A stretch of DNA of 64,000 bases from Bacteroidales bacterium (GTDB lineage Bacteria; Bacteroidota; Bacteroidia; Bacteroidales; UBA10428): the NCBI GenBank assembly GCA_016926235.1, contig JAFGOZ010000716.1, positions 1 through 64,000 of the forward strand, written 5' to 3'. Below the pieces are notes generated by a model. The model did not search any database, was not told the origin of the DNA, and worked only from the letters and a program-made list of their open reading frames with translations. Positions 38,401 to 46,495 of this stretch are shown here, piece after piece; the stretch's first letter is position 1, and every line of letters begins with the position of its first letter. The position numbers and the translations under genes were made by a program.

Positions 38401-39601
38401 TATTACTGTTCATATACATACTTTTGAAGGTTTGAAAAACAAAAAAAGAGGCTTAAAACCTTCAGATATTGAGAAAACACCATATGTTAAAATATCTGTC
38501 AGTGACTCAGGGACAGGAATGACAAAAGAACAGATAGAGCATATCTTTGAACGGTTCTACCAGGCTGAACCATTCGATACAGGAGTAGGGATAGGGCTTG
38601 AATTTGTTAAGCATCTAATTGAAACTCATTATGGAAAAATAGAGGTGGATAGTATTCCCGGTAAAGGGACAACTTTTTCAGTTTATTTGCCTTATAATAA
38701 ACAAGTTTACCGTAATGCGATTATTCTTAAAGATACGATTAAAAGCCAGGATTATATACCAAAAGGAAGCCTCTCTGTCCTTTACGGAAACGATAAAGAA
38801 ACAAATATTGACTTAATTGATGACTTTATCGAATACAATAGCAAACCCAGCCTATTAATAGTAGAAGATAATGAAGAGCTAAAATCCTATTTAAAAGGAA
38901 TGTTTGAGGAGAATTACAACATACTTTTGGCAGCTAATGGAGAAGAAGGATTGGAGATTACAAAAAAGGAAACTCCGGAAATCATTATAACGGATATTAT
39001 GATGCCCAAAATGAATGGTATTGAGTTTTGCAGAAAGGTAAAGTCAGATGTTAACATAAGTCATATCCCGGTAATAATGTTAACAGCAAAAAACTTCGAA
39101 GAGGACGAGATTGAGGGGTTACATTCAGGAGCAGATGATTATATTTCGAAACCTTTTAATGAAGATATATTAATAGCCAGGATTAACAACATATTCATAT
39201 CAAGGCAAAAACTGCAGGAAAAGTATGCAAGCGATATCTACATTGATCCCTCCGAAATAACCACAAATAAAACAGATAAACAATTTATGGAAAAACTGTT
39301 GAGCATAATTAATGACGATATTACAAATCCGGAACTATCCATACATGATATTGCAGATCTTTTGAATATGGACAGGTCCAATTTTTTCAGAAAAGTTAAA
39401 AGCCTCTCCGGTAAAAGCCCCAGCCAGCTTATAAGAGAATACAAAATAAAGAAAGGCGCAAAACTGCTATTATCTGAAAATTATAATATAAACGAAATTT
39501 CATATATGGTTGGGTTTACATCACCGGCCTATTTCTCAAAACTCTTCAAAGAAATACTGGGCCGGACACCAAGTGAATTTTTAAAAGATAAAAAAGGCTA
39601 A
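35480..39601 (+). CDS. Hybrid two-component system regulator (HTCS), regulator 2
   Basis: Second membrane sensor-regulator with the full HTCS order. A signal peptide (1-24) precedes propeller blades (about 30-690, repeats such as GYIWFGIESVGLCKYDG and GEIWIGTKFSGLNRYQPE), a Y_Y_Y domain (about 700-780) and one membrane span (about 790-815). The kinase H-box is FFTNISHEIRTPLSLI with His847; the HATPase has GVGIGLEFVKHLIE; the receiver has Asp1172 in TDIMMPKMNG; and an AraC-type domain (about 1275-1373) ends with the usual GFTSPAYFSKLFKE. It differs clearly from regulator 1, so probably senses a different pectic oligosaccharide. It points towards the 39752-58758 block, which is its most likely regulon together with the 33219 lyase. 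Confidence 0.93.
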   Translation: MDLGLKKVFILLTIFLNVLYSNANKKEIFFSPLSKEQGLPGDNVQAIFQDSYGYIWFGIESVGLCKYDGNRYFVYGMANTDVNSLSTSFINFMVEDSNGDLWLATEHGLNIFNRDEGVFNSYFTPVLPDNRIKTIYKDKSNAIWIGTEKGVRRFIPANSEKADQNTWFGFENRKVKYVIDNNYIIDNIGNEIVNSIIEDNEGAYWFGTFNGLYKCQLIHNALMCENVVINETDITANRINDIAQLSANYLLLGTNVGVTILNIKTHKVTDIQFSKNKDFSNIAFGVTKIMVDSKGFSWIGTNLNGIISGKTDNGKNISIALPSAIKGLESTHIRNIFEDRTGQIWVVTKYAGIYLYDPRSQLFPYYTSNDKNQNFILSACESKNGNIFLGTKFAGMLEYNPETSTIKQKKIYLNNEFVNRIECLYEDANGNLWMGYKKGLIVLDENKNVKKSYNAPKPYGMSVGKSDTFWVFTEQGVYYLNKQTDKVEKYDLSIYGKIFENNEITVQEIYSDKYGDLWLPTSANGVFKYIVSDKKLLWFKNNPDNPNSLSGNIIRSFFQDSRGEIWIGTKFSGLNRYQPESNSFEHFTIADGLPSNAIYSIIEDKNGYLWFSTNNGISKYDPVKKQFFNFNEKHGLQGNVFEQRASIKLTDNSILIGGSNGFNIFSPDNVYIDNINPPLVITNIQADNTTVGKDIFSTCEIVIPYKSSKLITIEFTSLDYRDPANLNYAYQLDGVDEDWVDANKRNYVTYSRLSHGKYTFRFKATNADGIWTKYYQDVSIIIETPFWLKWWAYVIYCISGMALLFGIYRFATIRANYNHQLYAKELELARDRELNQMKLRFFTNISHEIRTPLSLIMAPLQKLQKSKDLNEYLRQKVELIDKSTKRLLKLTDQLLYFRKAQQENLKLEIAKSDIVEFISDIISPFYELADNNIINLRFESDHEHLMLWFDPDKVEKIISNLVSNAFKFTPENGSITVHIHTFEGLKNKKRGLKPSDIEKTPYVKISVSDSGTGMTKEQIEHIFERFYQAEPFDTGVGIGLEFVKHLIETHYGKIEVDSIPGKGTTFSVYLPYNKQVYRNAIILKDTIKSQDYIPKGSLSVLYGNDKETNIDLIDDFIEYNSKPSLLIVEDNEELKSYLKGMFEENYNILLAANGEEGLEITKKETPEIIITDIMMPKMNGIEFCRKVKSDVNISHIPVIMLTAKNFEEDEIEGLHSGADDYISKPFNEDILIARINNIFISRQKLQEKYASDIYIDPSEITTNKTDKQFMEKLLSIINDDITNPELSIHDIADLLNMDRSNFFRKVKSLSGKSPSQLIREYKIKKGAKLLLSENYNINEISYMVGFTSPAYFSKLFKEILGRTPSEFLKDKKG

Positions 39602-39711
39602 AACAATACTTCGTTTCTCTTTTCAGGTGTTGCATCGCTGTCTATTTCAACTTTACAACATACATTATAATCATTACATCATTCGTTACAGTCCCTTCCT
39701 GCTTACATCAT

Positions 39712-39719
39712 TATATTTG
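39712..39719 (+). promoter_or_regulatory. Candidate -7 box for the mosaic lyase
   Basis: TATATTTG lies 33 bases before the ATG at 39752, which would give a leader of about 25 bases. No matching TTTG is seen at usual spacing; TTCG at 39682 is too far. Confidence 0.35.
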
Positions 39720-39751
39720 TTGCCAAATTAACCAATCGAAAGCATACTAAT

Positions 39752-42700
39752 ATGAGAAAGAAATTATTTAAAGAGAGTACTTTTGTTACAAAACAGATGA
39801 GAAGGAAAGATTATATGTGTTTGGTTTTCCTTCTATCAGGATTGTTTTTTTTTCAAACCGTATTTTCTCAATCATATAACTATTCAAGTGAAAGCTTTGA
39901 AGAAAATGTATGGAGCAACGCACCTGAATCTTCAAATCCGATTGCCTCATCAACCGGAACGTGGACAGTGAGAAAAAACAATATACAAACCACTGAAGTA
40001 ACACCTCAGGATGGCACCTACAGTCTTTTAATTGCAGAAAAAACCGATGTCTTAATGACTCCCCGGCTGGATAATGGCGCCGGTGTACTAACTTATTATG
40101 CCATGGCAACAGGCAGCCGGACAGTTACGGTATCCACCTCTCCTGATCAGTCGAACTGGACAGTGGTTGAGACATATCCTATGACATCAGGCTGGGTGCA
40201 ACGGAGTGTTACTATCAATGACCCGGCAGTTCGATACATCAAGTTTGCAACCAATTCAAACAAAGGTGCATACCTTGACAATATTTTAATTACCATGGCT
40301 GGCGCTCCCGGGGTATCCACCATTACAGATACACCTGCGGCAATTACACAAACATCTGCCCTTGTTGGAGGGACCATTACTTCTGACGGATCATCCACTA
40401 TATTAAGCCGTGGAATATGCTATAATAGTACCGGATATCCTGATACATCTTCAAATAAAATAGTTGTTGCCGGTACCACAGGTTCATTTACCGGAACAAT
40501 AAGCGGCCTGGAAATGGGAACCACCTATTATGTTAAAGCCTATGCATCCACAAACCAGGGAGTAAGCTATGGACTTTCCTTAGCATTTACTACCCGTGAA
40601 GCGGATGCTCCCCTGGATTACTGGACACAACCTTTCGAGGATCTGTCTCATTTTCCGGGTACTGCACCTACATCCCCTTTAACAATAAACGTTCCCGGAC
40701 AGGGAGACTGGATATATTTAAATGCATATAAATCGACAAATCCGCTATATATTACAGATGGCTCAGCCTGTGATCTGAGAATGTTAAAGAACGGGTCATA
40801 TGTGGTTACCCCGGTTTTGAATGACGGAGTTACCACACTCTCATTTGTTGAAGGCCGCGGGGAACGCGAACTCACTGTTTATACATCAACTGATGGAGGT
40901 TCCAGCTGGAGTACATTTGAAACTTTTGAAACTGTAAAAGCACAATATATACATCTAAAAATAAACAGTGCCGGTGTTAACAGGATTAAGATTGCCAATA
41001 ACAGTGGCAGCGATGCAGATATTGATAATATTACCATCAATGTTTACCCTCAGGGTGTTGTGCCAAGCCTTTCCACTACAGCAGCATCGGCTATTGGTAA
41101 AAATTCAGCATCTACCGGAGGTAATGTTACTTCTGCCGGAGACAGGTCTGTTGAGGAAAGAGGCGTATGCTGGAGCACAACTACAACTCCCATCATTGCA
41201 GACAGCATAACCCTTGATGGTTCCGGTACGGGAACATTTACCAGCTTACTATCAGGCTTACCTGCAGGTACTGAGATCTACGTAAGGGCTTATGCAAGAA
41301 GCCGGGCAGGAACAGGGTATGGAAATGAAATAACATTCACCACATTGCCACCCACAATTCCGGTTGTTACTACAACATCTGCAACAGATATTAAAGGAGA
41401 GCTGGCAACAAGCGGTGGTAATATTACGGATGGCGGCGGAGCGCCCATTACTCAAAAAGGTGTATGCTGGAATACTTCCGGCAACCCGACGATTGCTGAT
41501 TCCAAATCTGACGATGGCACAGGAACCGGAATCTATGAAACCATGATAACAAACCTAACCCCAAACACATTCTATTATTACAGGGCATATGCAACAAACA
41601 TTGCCGGAACAGGATATGGAGATGTTGACACATTTACAACAGGAAGTGTGGCATTACCATCAGTTACTACATCAGATGTATCTGACATTTATTTTTATGA
41701 AGCTACCGGTAACGGTAATGTTACCAGCGATGGCGGAGGTTTGACCTACCAGGGAATATGCTGGAATACCACAGGAAATCCTACTATTGCTGACGATACA
41801 ATTATTTGCGGAATAGGATCAGGAGCTTATAATGGCACAATGACCGGTTTAAATGAAAACACCCTTTATTATGTACGTGCCTTTGCTACAAATAGCCTGG
41901 GTACAGTATACGGCAATGAGGTTACCTTTGCCACACCTGTATCAACAAAACTTACCAAACCTGTTGGATATGGTGAAGGTACTACCGGGGGAGGTACACC
42001 AACTCCTGATAATACAATTATTGTTACTACAGCAGCCGAGCTTGCTGCCGCAATAAATGGGGATAAATCCATAATCCTGGTATCAGGAACCATTTCAACA
42101 TCAAAAATCTCCGCCACAATAACAAACAAAAGTATTATTGGCCTTCCCGGCGCCAAACTGGTGAATTTAAACCAGACTCAATCCGGTTCGGGAATATTGT
42201 ATCTGGCAGAAGGTTCCCGGAATGTTATTATCCAGAATCTGATCTTTGAAGGACCCGGAGCCTATGATTGCGATGGACATGATCTGTTAACTAATAAAGG
42301 TTGTAATAAACTTTGGGTGGATCATTGTGAATTTCAGGATGGTGTAGACGGTTGTTTTGACAATACATCAGCATCTGATAGCATTACTGCATCATGGTGC
42401 AAATTCACCTACTTAAAGCCTCCTGTACCTGACGGCCCCGGAGGATCAGATGACCACCGCTTTGCCTGTCTTGTAGGGGGCTCAGATTCTGACTATCCGG
42501 CAGATGGCCATTACAGCATCACATGGCAAAATTGCTGGTGGGCGCAAGGCTGTGTAGCCAGGATGATTAGAGGGAGAAATACGGAAGTACATATGTTAAA
42601 CTGCTACTGGAATAGTCCTGATACCAAGGATGCCATAGGATTAACTGCCGGTACTAATGGCTCAACCGTGTATGTCGAAGGTGGCGTTTTCGATATCCCC

Positions 42701-44413
42701 GGTGATCCTGCTGACATTGGCAGCGGTTCCATATCTATTCATTTTACAGATTGTGTGGATGGAGGTATCAACGTAGGTACAGTAGACCCGCCATTATATG
42801 AATATATTCCCATGGCCTCAGGTGAAGTGATCAGCGCTGTTACAACTGCCGATTGTGGTGCAGGGGCAACCCTTATTGTGACCGAAAGCGGGGAGGTATA
42901 TTCAGGATGTCCTGCCACGCCCATTCTAATGTGCACAAATAACCTGGTACAGGAAGTTTATACTGGCAATGCCATTAGTGACATTGTATTTACCTGGGCA
43001 GGTACGGCAACGGATGTTACCCTTTCAGGTTTACCTGCGGGTTTATCCCAAAGTAAAGATGCAGTTGCACAAACCCTTACCATAAGCGGCGTGCCAACAG
43101 CTTCAGGTACATTTACCGTTACCACAACAGGTGGAAGCGGACTGCCCGCAAGCAAGCAGGGTACAATAATGATAACGGATGTTCCTCCTCCTTCCCTTGT
43201 TAGTACAGACAATACGGATCAAACTGTAAATTTTGGAGATGCAATAACCAGTATAGTATTTACCTGGGGAGGTGGTGCTACAGATGTTACAGCCTCAGGA
43301 CTGCCAAAAGGGTTAACAACTTTAAAGGATACAGTTTCTAAAACATTTACATTGAGCGGTAAACCATCATCAACGGCAACGTATACAATTACAACCATTG
43401 GAGGGAGCGGAAATGCTGTATCAATTGATGGAACTATAAGTATTTTGTACACAACTACTCCATTTAGTATTGCATATGTAACCAACAATACACAGGCAAC
43501 TTATAATAATGACATAAAAATATTGCCGGCATTAAAGGCAGATCCTAATTTCTCTGTTACTGAAATAAACTCCGGGGTTTCGGGTAATGTCTATAGTAGT
43601 TATGACCTGGTATTATTCAGCGAAGTGGTTCCTTCAACTGATCCCGGGGTAGCGGAACTTGAAGGAATTAACAAGCCCTTTATCATGATGAAGGTACATT
43701 CCTATAAAAGCGATGCAGGTGCCTGGGACTGGTCAGGTTCATCTACGGCTTACGGCCAGAACTCAGCCGAGACAAACATAGTTGTGTCTGATAAGTCCCA
43801 CCCCATCTTTAAAGATGTTACCTGGGTAAATGATAATGAAGTGCAGGTTATATCCCAGGTTGGGAGCTTGAAAGGATTAACTTATATGGATCCTGCCCAG
43901 CTAAAAAGTGTTTCAGGTGGTACAATAGCATCATTAGCTAATGTGAAAGGACAAACGGCACAGGTTAGTATTTTTGAGGTACCCGAAGGAACATCCGTAG
44001 CAGGGAATCTGCTTAACAATGGTTTTATTCAAATAGGTATTAATAGTAACTCCTATGCTAATGTTACAGCAGATGGTATTTCAATTATTAAGAATGCATG
44101 TCTTTACTTACTTGTAGATGGCCCTATAGTTAACACTGAAAATTTTGATGTGTTAACGGGAATATCTGATTTCCGCTGCTATCCTACACTCGTTGAAGAA
44201 TTGATTACTGTCTGCCTTCATTCTGGTTTTGATGGCAATGGCATAATACGCATTACAGATATTAATGGAAGAATTGTTCATCAGGAACTGGTTTGTTTCA
44301 ATAAAGGGTACCATACTTTTTCTATTAATATTGTTGGAAAACACCCTGGCCTGTACATTTTAAGCTTTGAAACGAATAATGTGACAATTAAACAAAAACT
44401 CATGATAAAGTAA
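39752..44413 (+). CDS. Giant mosaic pectate lyase (PL1) with repeated Fn3-like domains and T9SS tail
   Basis: Secreted 1553-residue protein. After a signal peptide (about 17-40) come two discoidin/ConA-like binding modules (about 42-175 and 287-430). Four Fn3-like repeats of about 95 residues sit at about 178-282, 436-540, 541-640 and 641-735, each ending with YYVRAYAxNxxGTxYG-like strands. The PL1 helix occupies about 735-1055. It includes [17 protein letters not shown] and an altered active-site motif RMIRGR (R937, Ile939 in place of Pro, R940, R942). Two putative Ig modules (1055-1235) follow, then an alpha/beta region (about 1235-1460) resembling a class-I amidotransferase/ThuA-like fold without visible catalytic residues, then a T9SS tail. 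ATG 39797 is an alternative start. Probably a cell-surface enzyme holding pectin through many domains. Confidence 0.85.
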   Translation: MRKKLFKESTFVTKQMRRKDYMCLVFLLSGLFFFQTVFSQSYNYSSESFEENVWSNAPESSNPIASSTGTWTVRKNNIQTTEVTPQDGTYSLLIAEKTDVLMTPRLDNGAGVLTYYAMATGSRTVTVSTSPDQSNWTVVETYPMTSGWVQRSVTINDPAVRYIKFATNSNKGAYLDNILITMAGAPGVSTITDTPAAITQTSALVGGTITSDGSSTILSRGICYNSTGYPDTSSNKIVVAGTTGSFTGTISGLEMGTTYYVKAYASTNQGVSYGLSLAFTTREADAPLDYWTQPFEDLSHFPGTAPTSPLTINVPGQGDWIYLNAYKSTNPLYITDGSACDLRMLKNGSYVVTPVLNDGVTTLSFVEGRGERELTVYTSTDGGSSWSTFETFETVKAQYIHLKINSAGVNRIKIANNSGSDADIDNITINVYPQGVVPSLSTTAASAIGKNSASTGGNVTSAGDRSVEERGVCWSTTTTPIIADSITLDGSGTGTFTSLLSGLPAGTEIYVRAYARSRAGTGYGNEITFTTLPPTIPVVTTTSATDIKGELATSGGNITDGGGAPITQKGVCWNTSGNPTIADSKSDDGTGTGIYETMITNLTPNTFYYYRAYATNIAGTGYGDVDTFTTGSVALPSVTTSDVSDIYFYEATGNGNVTSDGGGLTYQGICWNTTGNPTIADDTIICGIGSGAYNGTMTGLNENTLYYVRAFATNSLGTVYGNEVTFATPVSTKLTKPVGYGEGTTGGGTPTPDNTIIVTTAAELAAAINGDKSIILVSGTISTSKISATITNKSIIGLPGAKLVNLNQTQSGSGILYLAEGSRNVIIQNLIFEGPGAYDCDGHDLLTNKGCNKLWVDHCEFQDGVDGCFDNTSASDSITASWCKFTYLKPPVPDGPGGSDDHRFACLVGGSDSDYPADGHYSITWQNCWWAQGCVARMIRGRNTEVHMLNCYWNSPDTKDAIGLTAGTNGSTVYVEGGVFDIPGDPADIGSGSISIHFTDCVDGGINVGTVDPPLYEYIPMASGEVISAVTTADCGAGATLIVTESGEVYSGCPATPILMCTNNLVQEVYTGNAISDIVFTWAGTATDVTLSGLPAGLSQSKDAVAQTLTISGVPTASGTFTVTTTGGSGLPASKQGTIMITDVPPPSLVSTDNTDQTVNFGDAITSIVFTWGGGATDVTASGLPKGLTTLKDTVSKTFTLSGKPSSTATYTITTIGGSGNAVSIDGTISILYTTTPFSIAYVTNNTQATYNNDIKILPALKADPNFSVTEINSGVSGNVYSSYDLVLFSEVVPSTDPGVAELEGINKPFIMMKVHSYKSDAGAWDWSGSSTAYGQNSAETNIVVSDKSHPIFKDVTWVNDNEVQVISQVGSLKGLTYMDPAQLKSVSGGTIASLANVKGQTAQVSIFEVPEGTSVAGNLLNNGFIQIGINSNSYANVTADGISIIKNACLYLLVDGPIVNTENFDVLTGISDFRCYPTLVEELITVCLHSGFDGNGIIRITDINGRIVHQELVCFNKGYHTFSINIVGKHPGLYILSFETNNVTIKQKLMIK

Positions 44414-44445
44414 CTCATTTTGTTTAGGTTAATATAGAAGGTTGT

Positions 44446-44471
44446 AAGCAAGGTATTATTATGCCTTGCTT
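44446..44471 (+). terminator. Hairpin after the mosaic lyase
   Basis: AAGCAAGG and CCTTGCTT form a perfect 8-bp stem with a 10-base loop, 33 bases after the lyase stop, followed by pyrimidine-rich CTTCTTC rather than a pure T-run. Likely ends the lyase transcript or blocks decay. Confidence 0.45.
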
Positions 44472-44513
44472 GCTTCTTCAAGAAAATTCATAACTATAAA
44501 ATCGGCATATAAC

Positions 44514-44762
44514 ATGGACTTTAAAATATTTCCTGATCCTTTTAATGATGTTATAAATATTGAATGTCCTGAATTTTCCGAAAATGATATCTTGGTTACT
44601 ATGTATGATATGAGAGGCATTATCTATTTTAAGGAGTATATAAAATCACATAAACTGGAATTTAATACGGAAAATCTTCTATCAGGTAATTACCTGATGG
44701 TATTATATAGTCAGGGTAAGATTTTTTCACAAAAGCTTATTAAAAAGCCAATAAAGGTTTAA
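44514..44762 (+). pseudogene. Orphan T9SS sorting domain, remnant of a lost secreted protein
   Basis: The 82 residues from ATG 44514 are a complete type A T9SS tail (MDFKIFPDPFNDVINIECPE at the start, TMYDMRGIIYFKEY, LLSGNYLMVLYSQGKIFSQK) with no signal peptide and no cargo. In the neighbouring proteins this module is always the last 75-85 residues of a much larger chain. The open frame continues upstream only to a TTG at 44466 inside the hairpin. The simplest reading is that the body of a secreted enzyme was deleted and its tail left. Expression as a free small protein seems unlikely but cannot be excluded. Confidence 0.6.
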
Positions 44763-44988
44763 ATTAGCAAACAACGTTGCCACTCTCTTAAATCCTTTAT
44801 TGATTTTTGATTACTATTTTAGCGGTTATTTTTTTGGTAATATTTATATTAAATACTCATTTACCAAACATAGATGGTGTCCTTTAATATATGAATCTTA
44901 CAGACATATTTTAGGAGGGAATCAAACAGATGCTGAATATTTTACGGTGATGATGAAGGTTACAAGATGTGAACCAAACAAAAAATGA

Positions 44989-44996
44989 TACATTTG
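44989..44996 (+). promoter_or_regulatory. Candidate -7 box for the 45027 gene
   Basis: TACATTTG matches TAnnTTTG and lies 31 bases before the ATG at 45027. No clear -33 TTTG is present. Confidence 0.35.
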
Positions 44997-45026
44997 TAAT
45001 ATTCTTAATGATCAAATATTAACAGT

Positions 45027-46454
45027 ATGAAACCCTTTATCTTTACGATACTAATAGCACTGACATTGAGTTCTGTATACGGACAAGTAGATAAAAAGAA
45101 TAGAGTAATTATACTTACCGACATAGAAGCAGACCCCGATGATACACAATCTTTAGTAAGATTGCTGCTATACTCCAATGAAATTGACATCAAGGGATTA
45201 ATCGCTACAACTTCCTGCTGGCATAAAACAATGGTAAATCCCGAATCCATTCACAAAATTGTTCAGGCTTACGAAAAAGTACAACAAAATCTTGTACAGC
45301 ATTATGAAGCATTTCCAAAAGCCGGAACTTTATATACATTAATAAAACAAGGATTACCTGAATATGGCATGTTGGGTGTTGGCAATAAAAAGGACTCCGA
45401 AGGTTCAGACTGGATTATTGCGGAACTTGAAAAAAATGATGACCGTCCATTATGGATTTCTGTTTGGGGTGGCGCTAATACCCTTGCACAGGCATTATTT
45501 AAGCTAAAAAATACTAAAACTGAAAAAGAATTGAGTAAACTTATCGCAAAATTAAGGGTCTACACTATTTCCGACCAGGATGATAGTGGCATATGGATGC
45601 GGAATAATTTTCCAGACTTGTTTTATATCGTAAGCCCTGGCGATGATTATGGCAGTGCAACATGGAATGGCATTAATAGTTTTATTCAGGGAATAGACAA
45701 TACTAAAATCAGCAATACATGGCTTGCTCAAAACATACAGCAGGGACACGGACCTCTTGGGGCATCTTATCCGGATGTAGCCTGGGGCATGGAAGGGGAT
45801 ACGCCCGCCTTCTTATCGCTTGTTTTAAATGGATTAAATGATGCTGAACACCCTGAATGGGGCGGCTGGGGAGGCAGGTATGAGCTTTGCATGCCTGATT
45901 TCTCTAAACAAAAGAAAGGTAGTTCAGGTGTACCCTATGAAGCCGAAACAAGAAAAATATGGACAAATGCCATGGATTCATATACACCCTATATTTCAGG
46001 TGATTATGGCCGGGCTGTAAAAAAGGATACGGTTACTTTTTATGACAATAAAGTATCATTATGGCGGTGGAGAGATGATTTTCAAAATGATTTTGCCGCA
46101 CGTATGGACTGGTGCACAAAATCCTACGAAGAAGCTAATCATAATCCTGTAATTGTTTTAAGTAATAATGAACATTTAACTGTTAAATCAGGACAGGGTT
46201 TTGGCCTGGATGCGTTTAATACTTACGACCCCGATGGAGATAGTTTTAGCTTTTTATGGTTTAATTATCCTGAAGCCGGAACCTATAAAGACTTAGTAAA
46301 AATTGAAGGAACAGAGAATTCGCATGGAATATATATAATTGCTCCTGAGGTTGACAAAGAAGAAACGGTTCACATTATTTTGAAAGTAACTGATAAAGGA
46401 GAGCCTCCATTAAGCAGTTATAAGAGAATAATTGTGGCAATTAAACCCATTTAG
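45027..46454 (+). CDS. DUF1593 (Sde182-like) nucleoside-hydrolase-like protein
   Basis: Fourth DUF1593 protein, exported by a signal peptide (1-19, ending VYGQ), 475 residues. It is a clear sister of the 15916 protein: metal loop TDIEADPDDTQSLVRLLLY, KVQQNL near a conserved Pro, [31 protein letters not shown] and [14 protein letters not shown], then the C-terminal domain (about 372-475) with YDPDGDSFSFLWFNYPEAG and SSYKRIIVAI. It lies 42 bases upstream of the GH115 gene, whereas its sister is next to the ABC importer. Probably periplasmic. Pairing of DUF1593 with an exo-acting glycosidase again favours a role late in oligosaccharide breakdown. Reaction unknown. Confidence 0.79.
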   Translation: MKPFIFTILIALTLSSVYGQVDKKNRVIILTDIEADPDDTQSLVRLLLYSNEIDIKGLIATTSCWHKTMVNPESIHKIVQAYEKVQQNLVQHYEAFPKAGTLYTLIKQGLPEYGMLGVGNKKDSEGSDWIIAELEKNDDRPLWISVWGGANTLAQALFKLKNTKTEKELSKLIAKLRVYTISDQDDSGIWMRNNFPDLFYIVSPGDDYGSATWNGINSFIQGIDNTKISNTWLAQNIQQGHGPLGASYPDVAWGMEGDTPAFLSLVLNGLNDAEHPEWGGWGGRYELCMPDFSKQKKGSSGVPYEAETRKIWTNAMDSYTPYISGDYGRAVKKDTVTFYDNKVSLWRWRDDFQNDFAARMDWCTKSYEEANHNPVIVLSNNEHLTVKSGQGFGLDAFNTYDPDGDSFSFLWFNYPEAGTYKDLVKIEGTENSHGIYIIAPEVDKEETVHIILKVTDKGEPPLSSYKRIIVAIKPI

Positions 46455-46495
46455 GAATTATATAACAATTCATTTTTTTAACAAATTCGCGTATA

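Noticed and set aside
40290..41950. Internal repeats of the mosaic lyase as a DNA repeat element
   Set aside because: Similarity is at protein level (Fn3-like domains) with diverged codons, so they are domain repeats.
44800..44988. 62-codon open frame starting TTG before the 45027 gene
   Set aside because: Unusual start, no features, overlaps the promoter-like region of the next gene.
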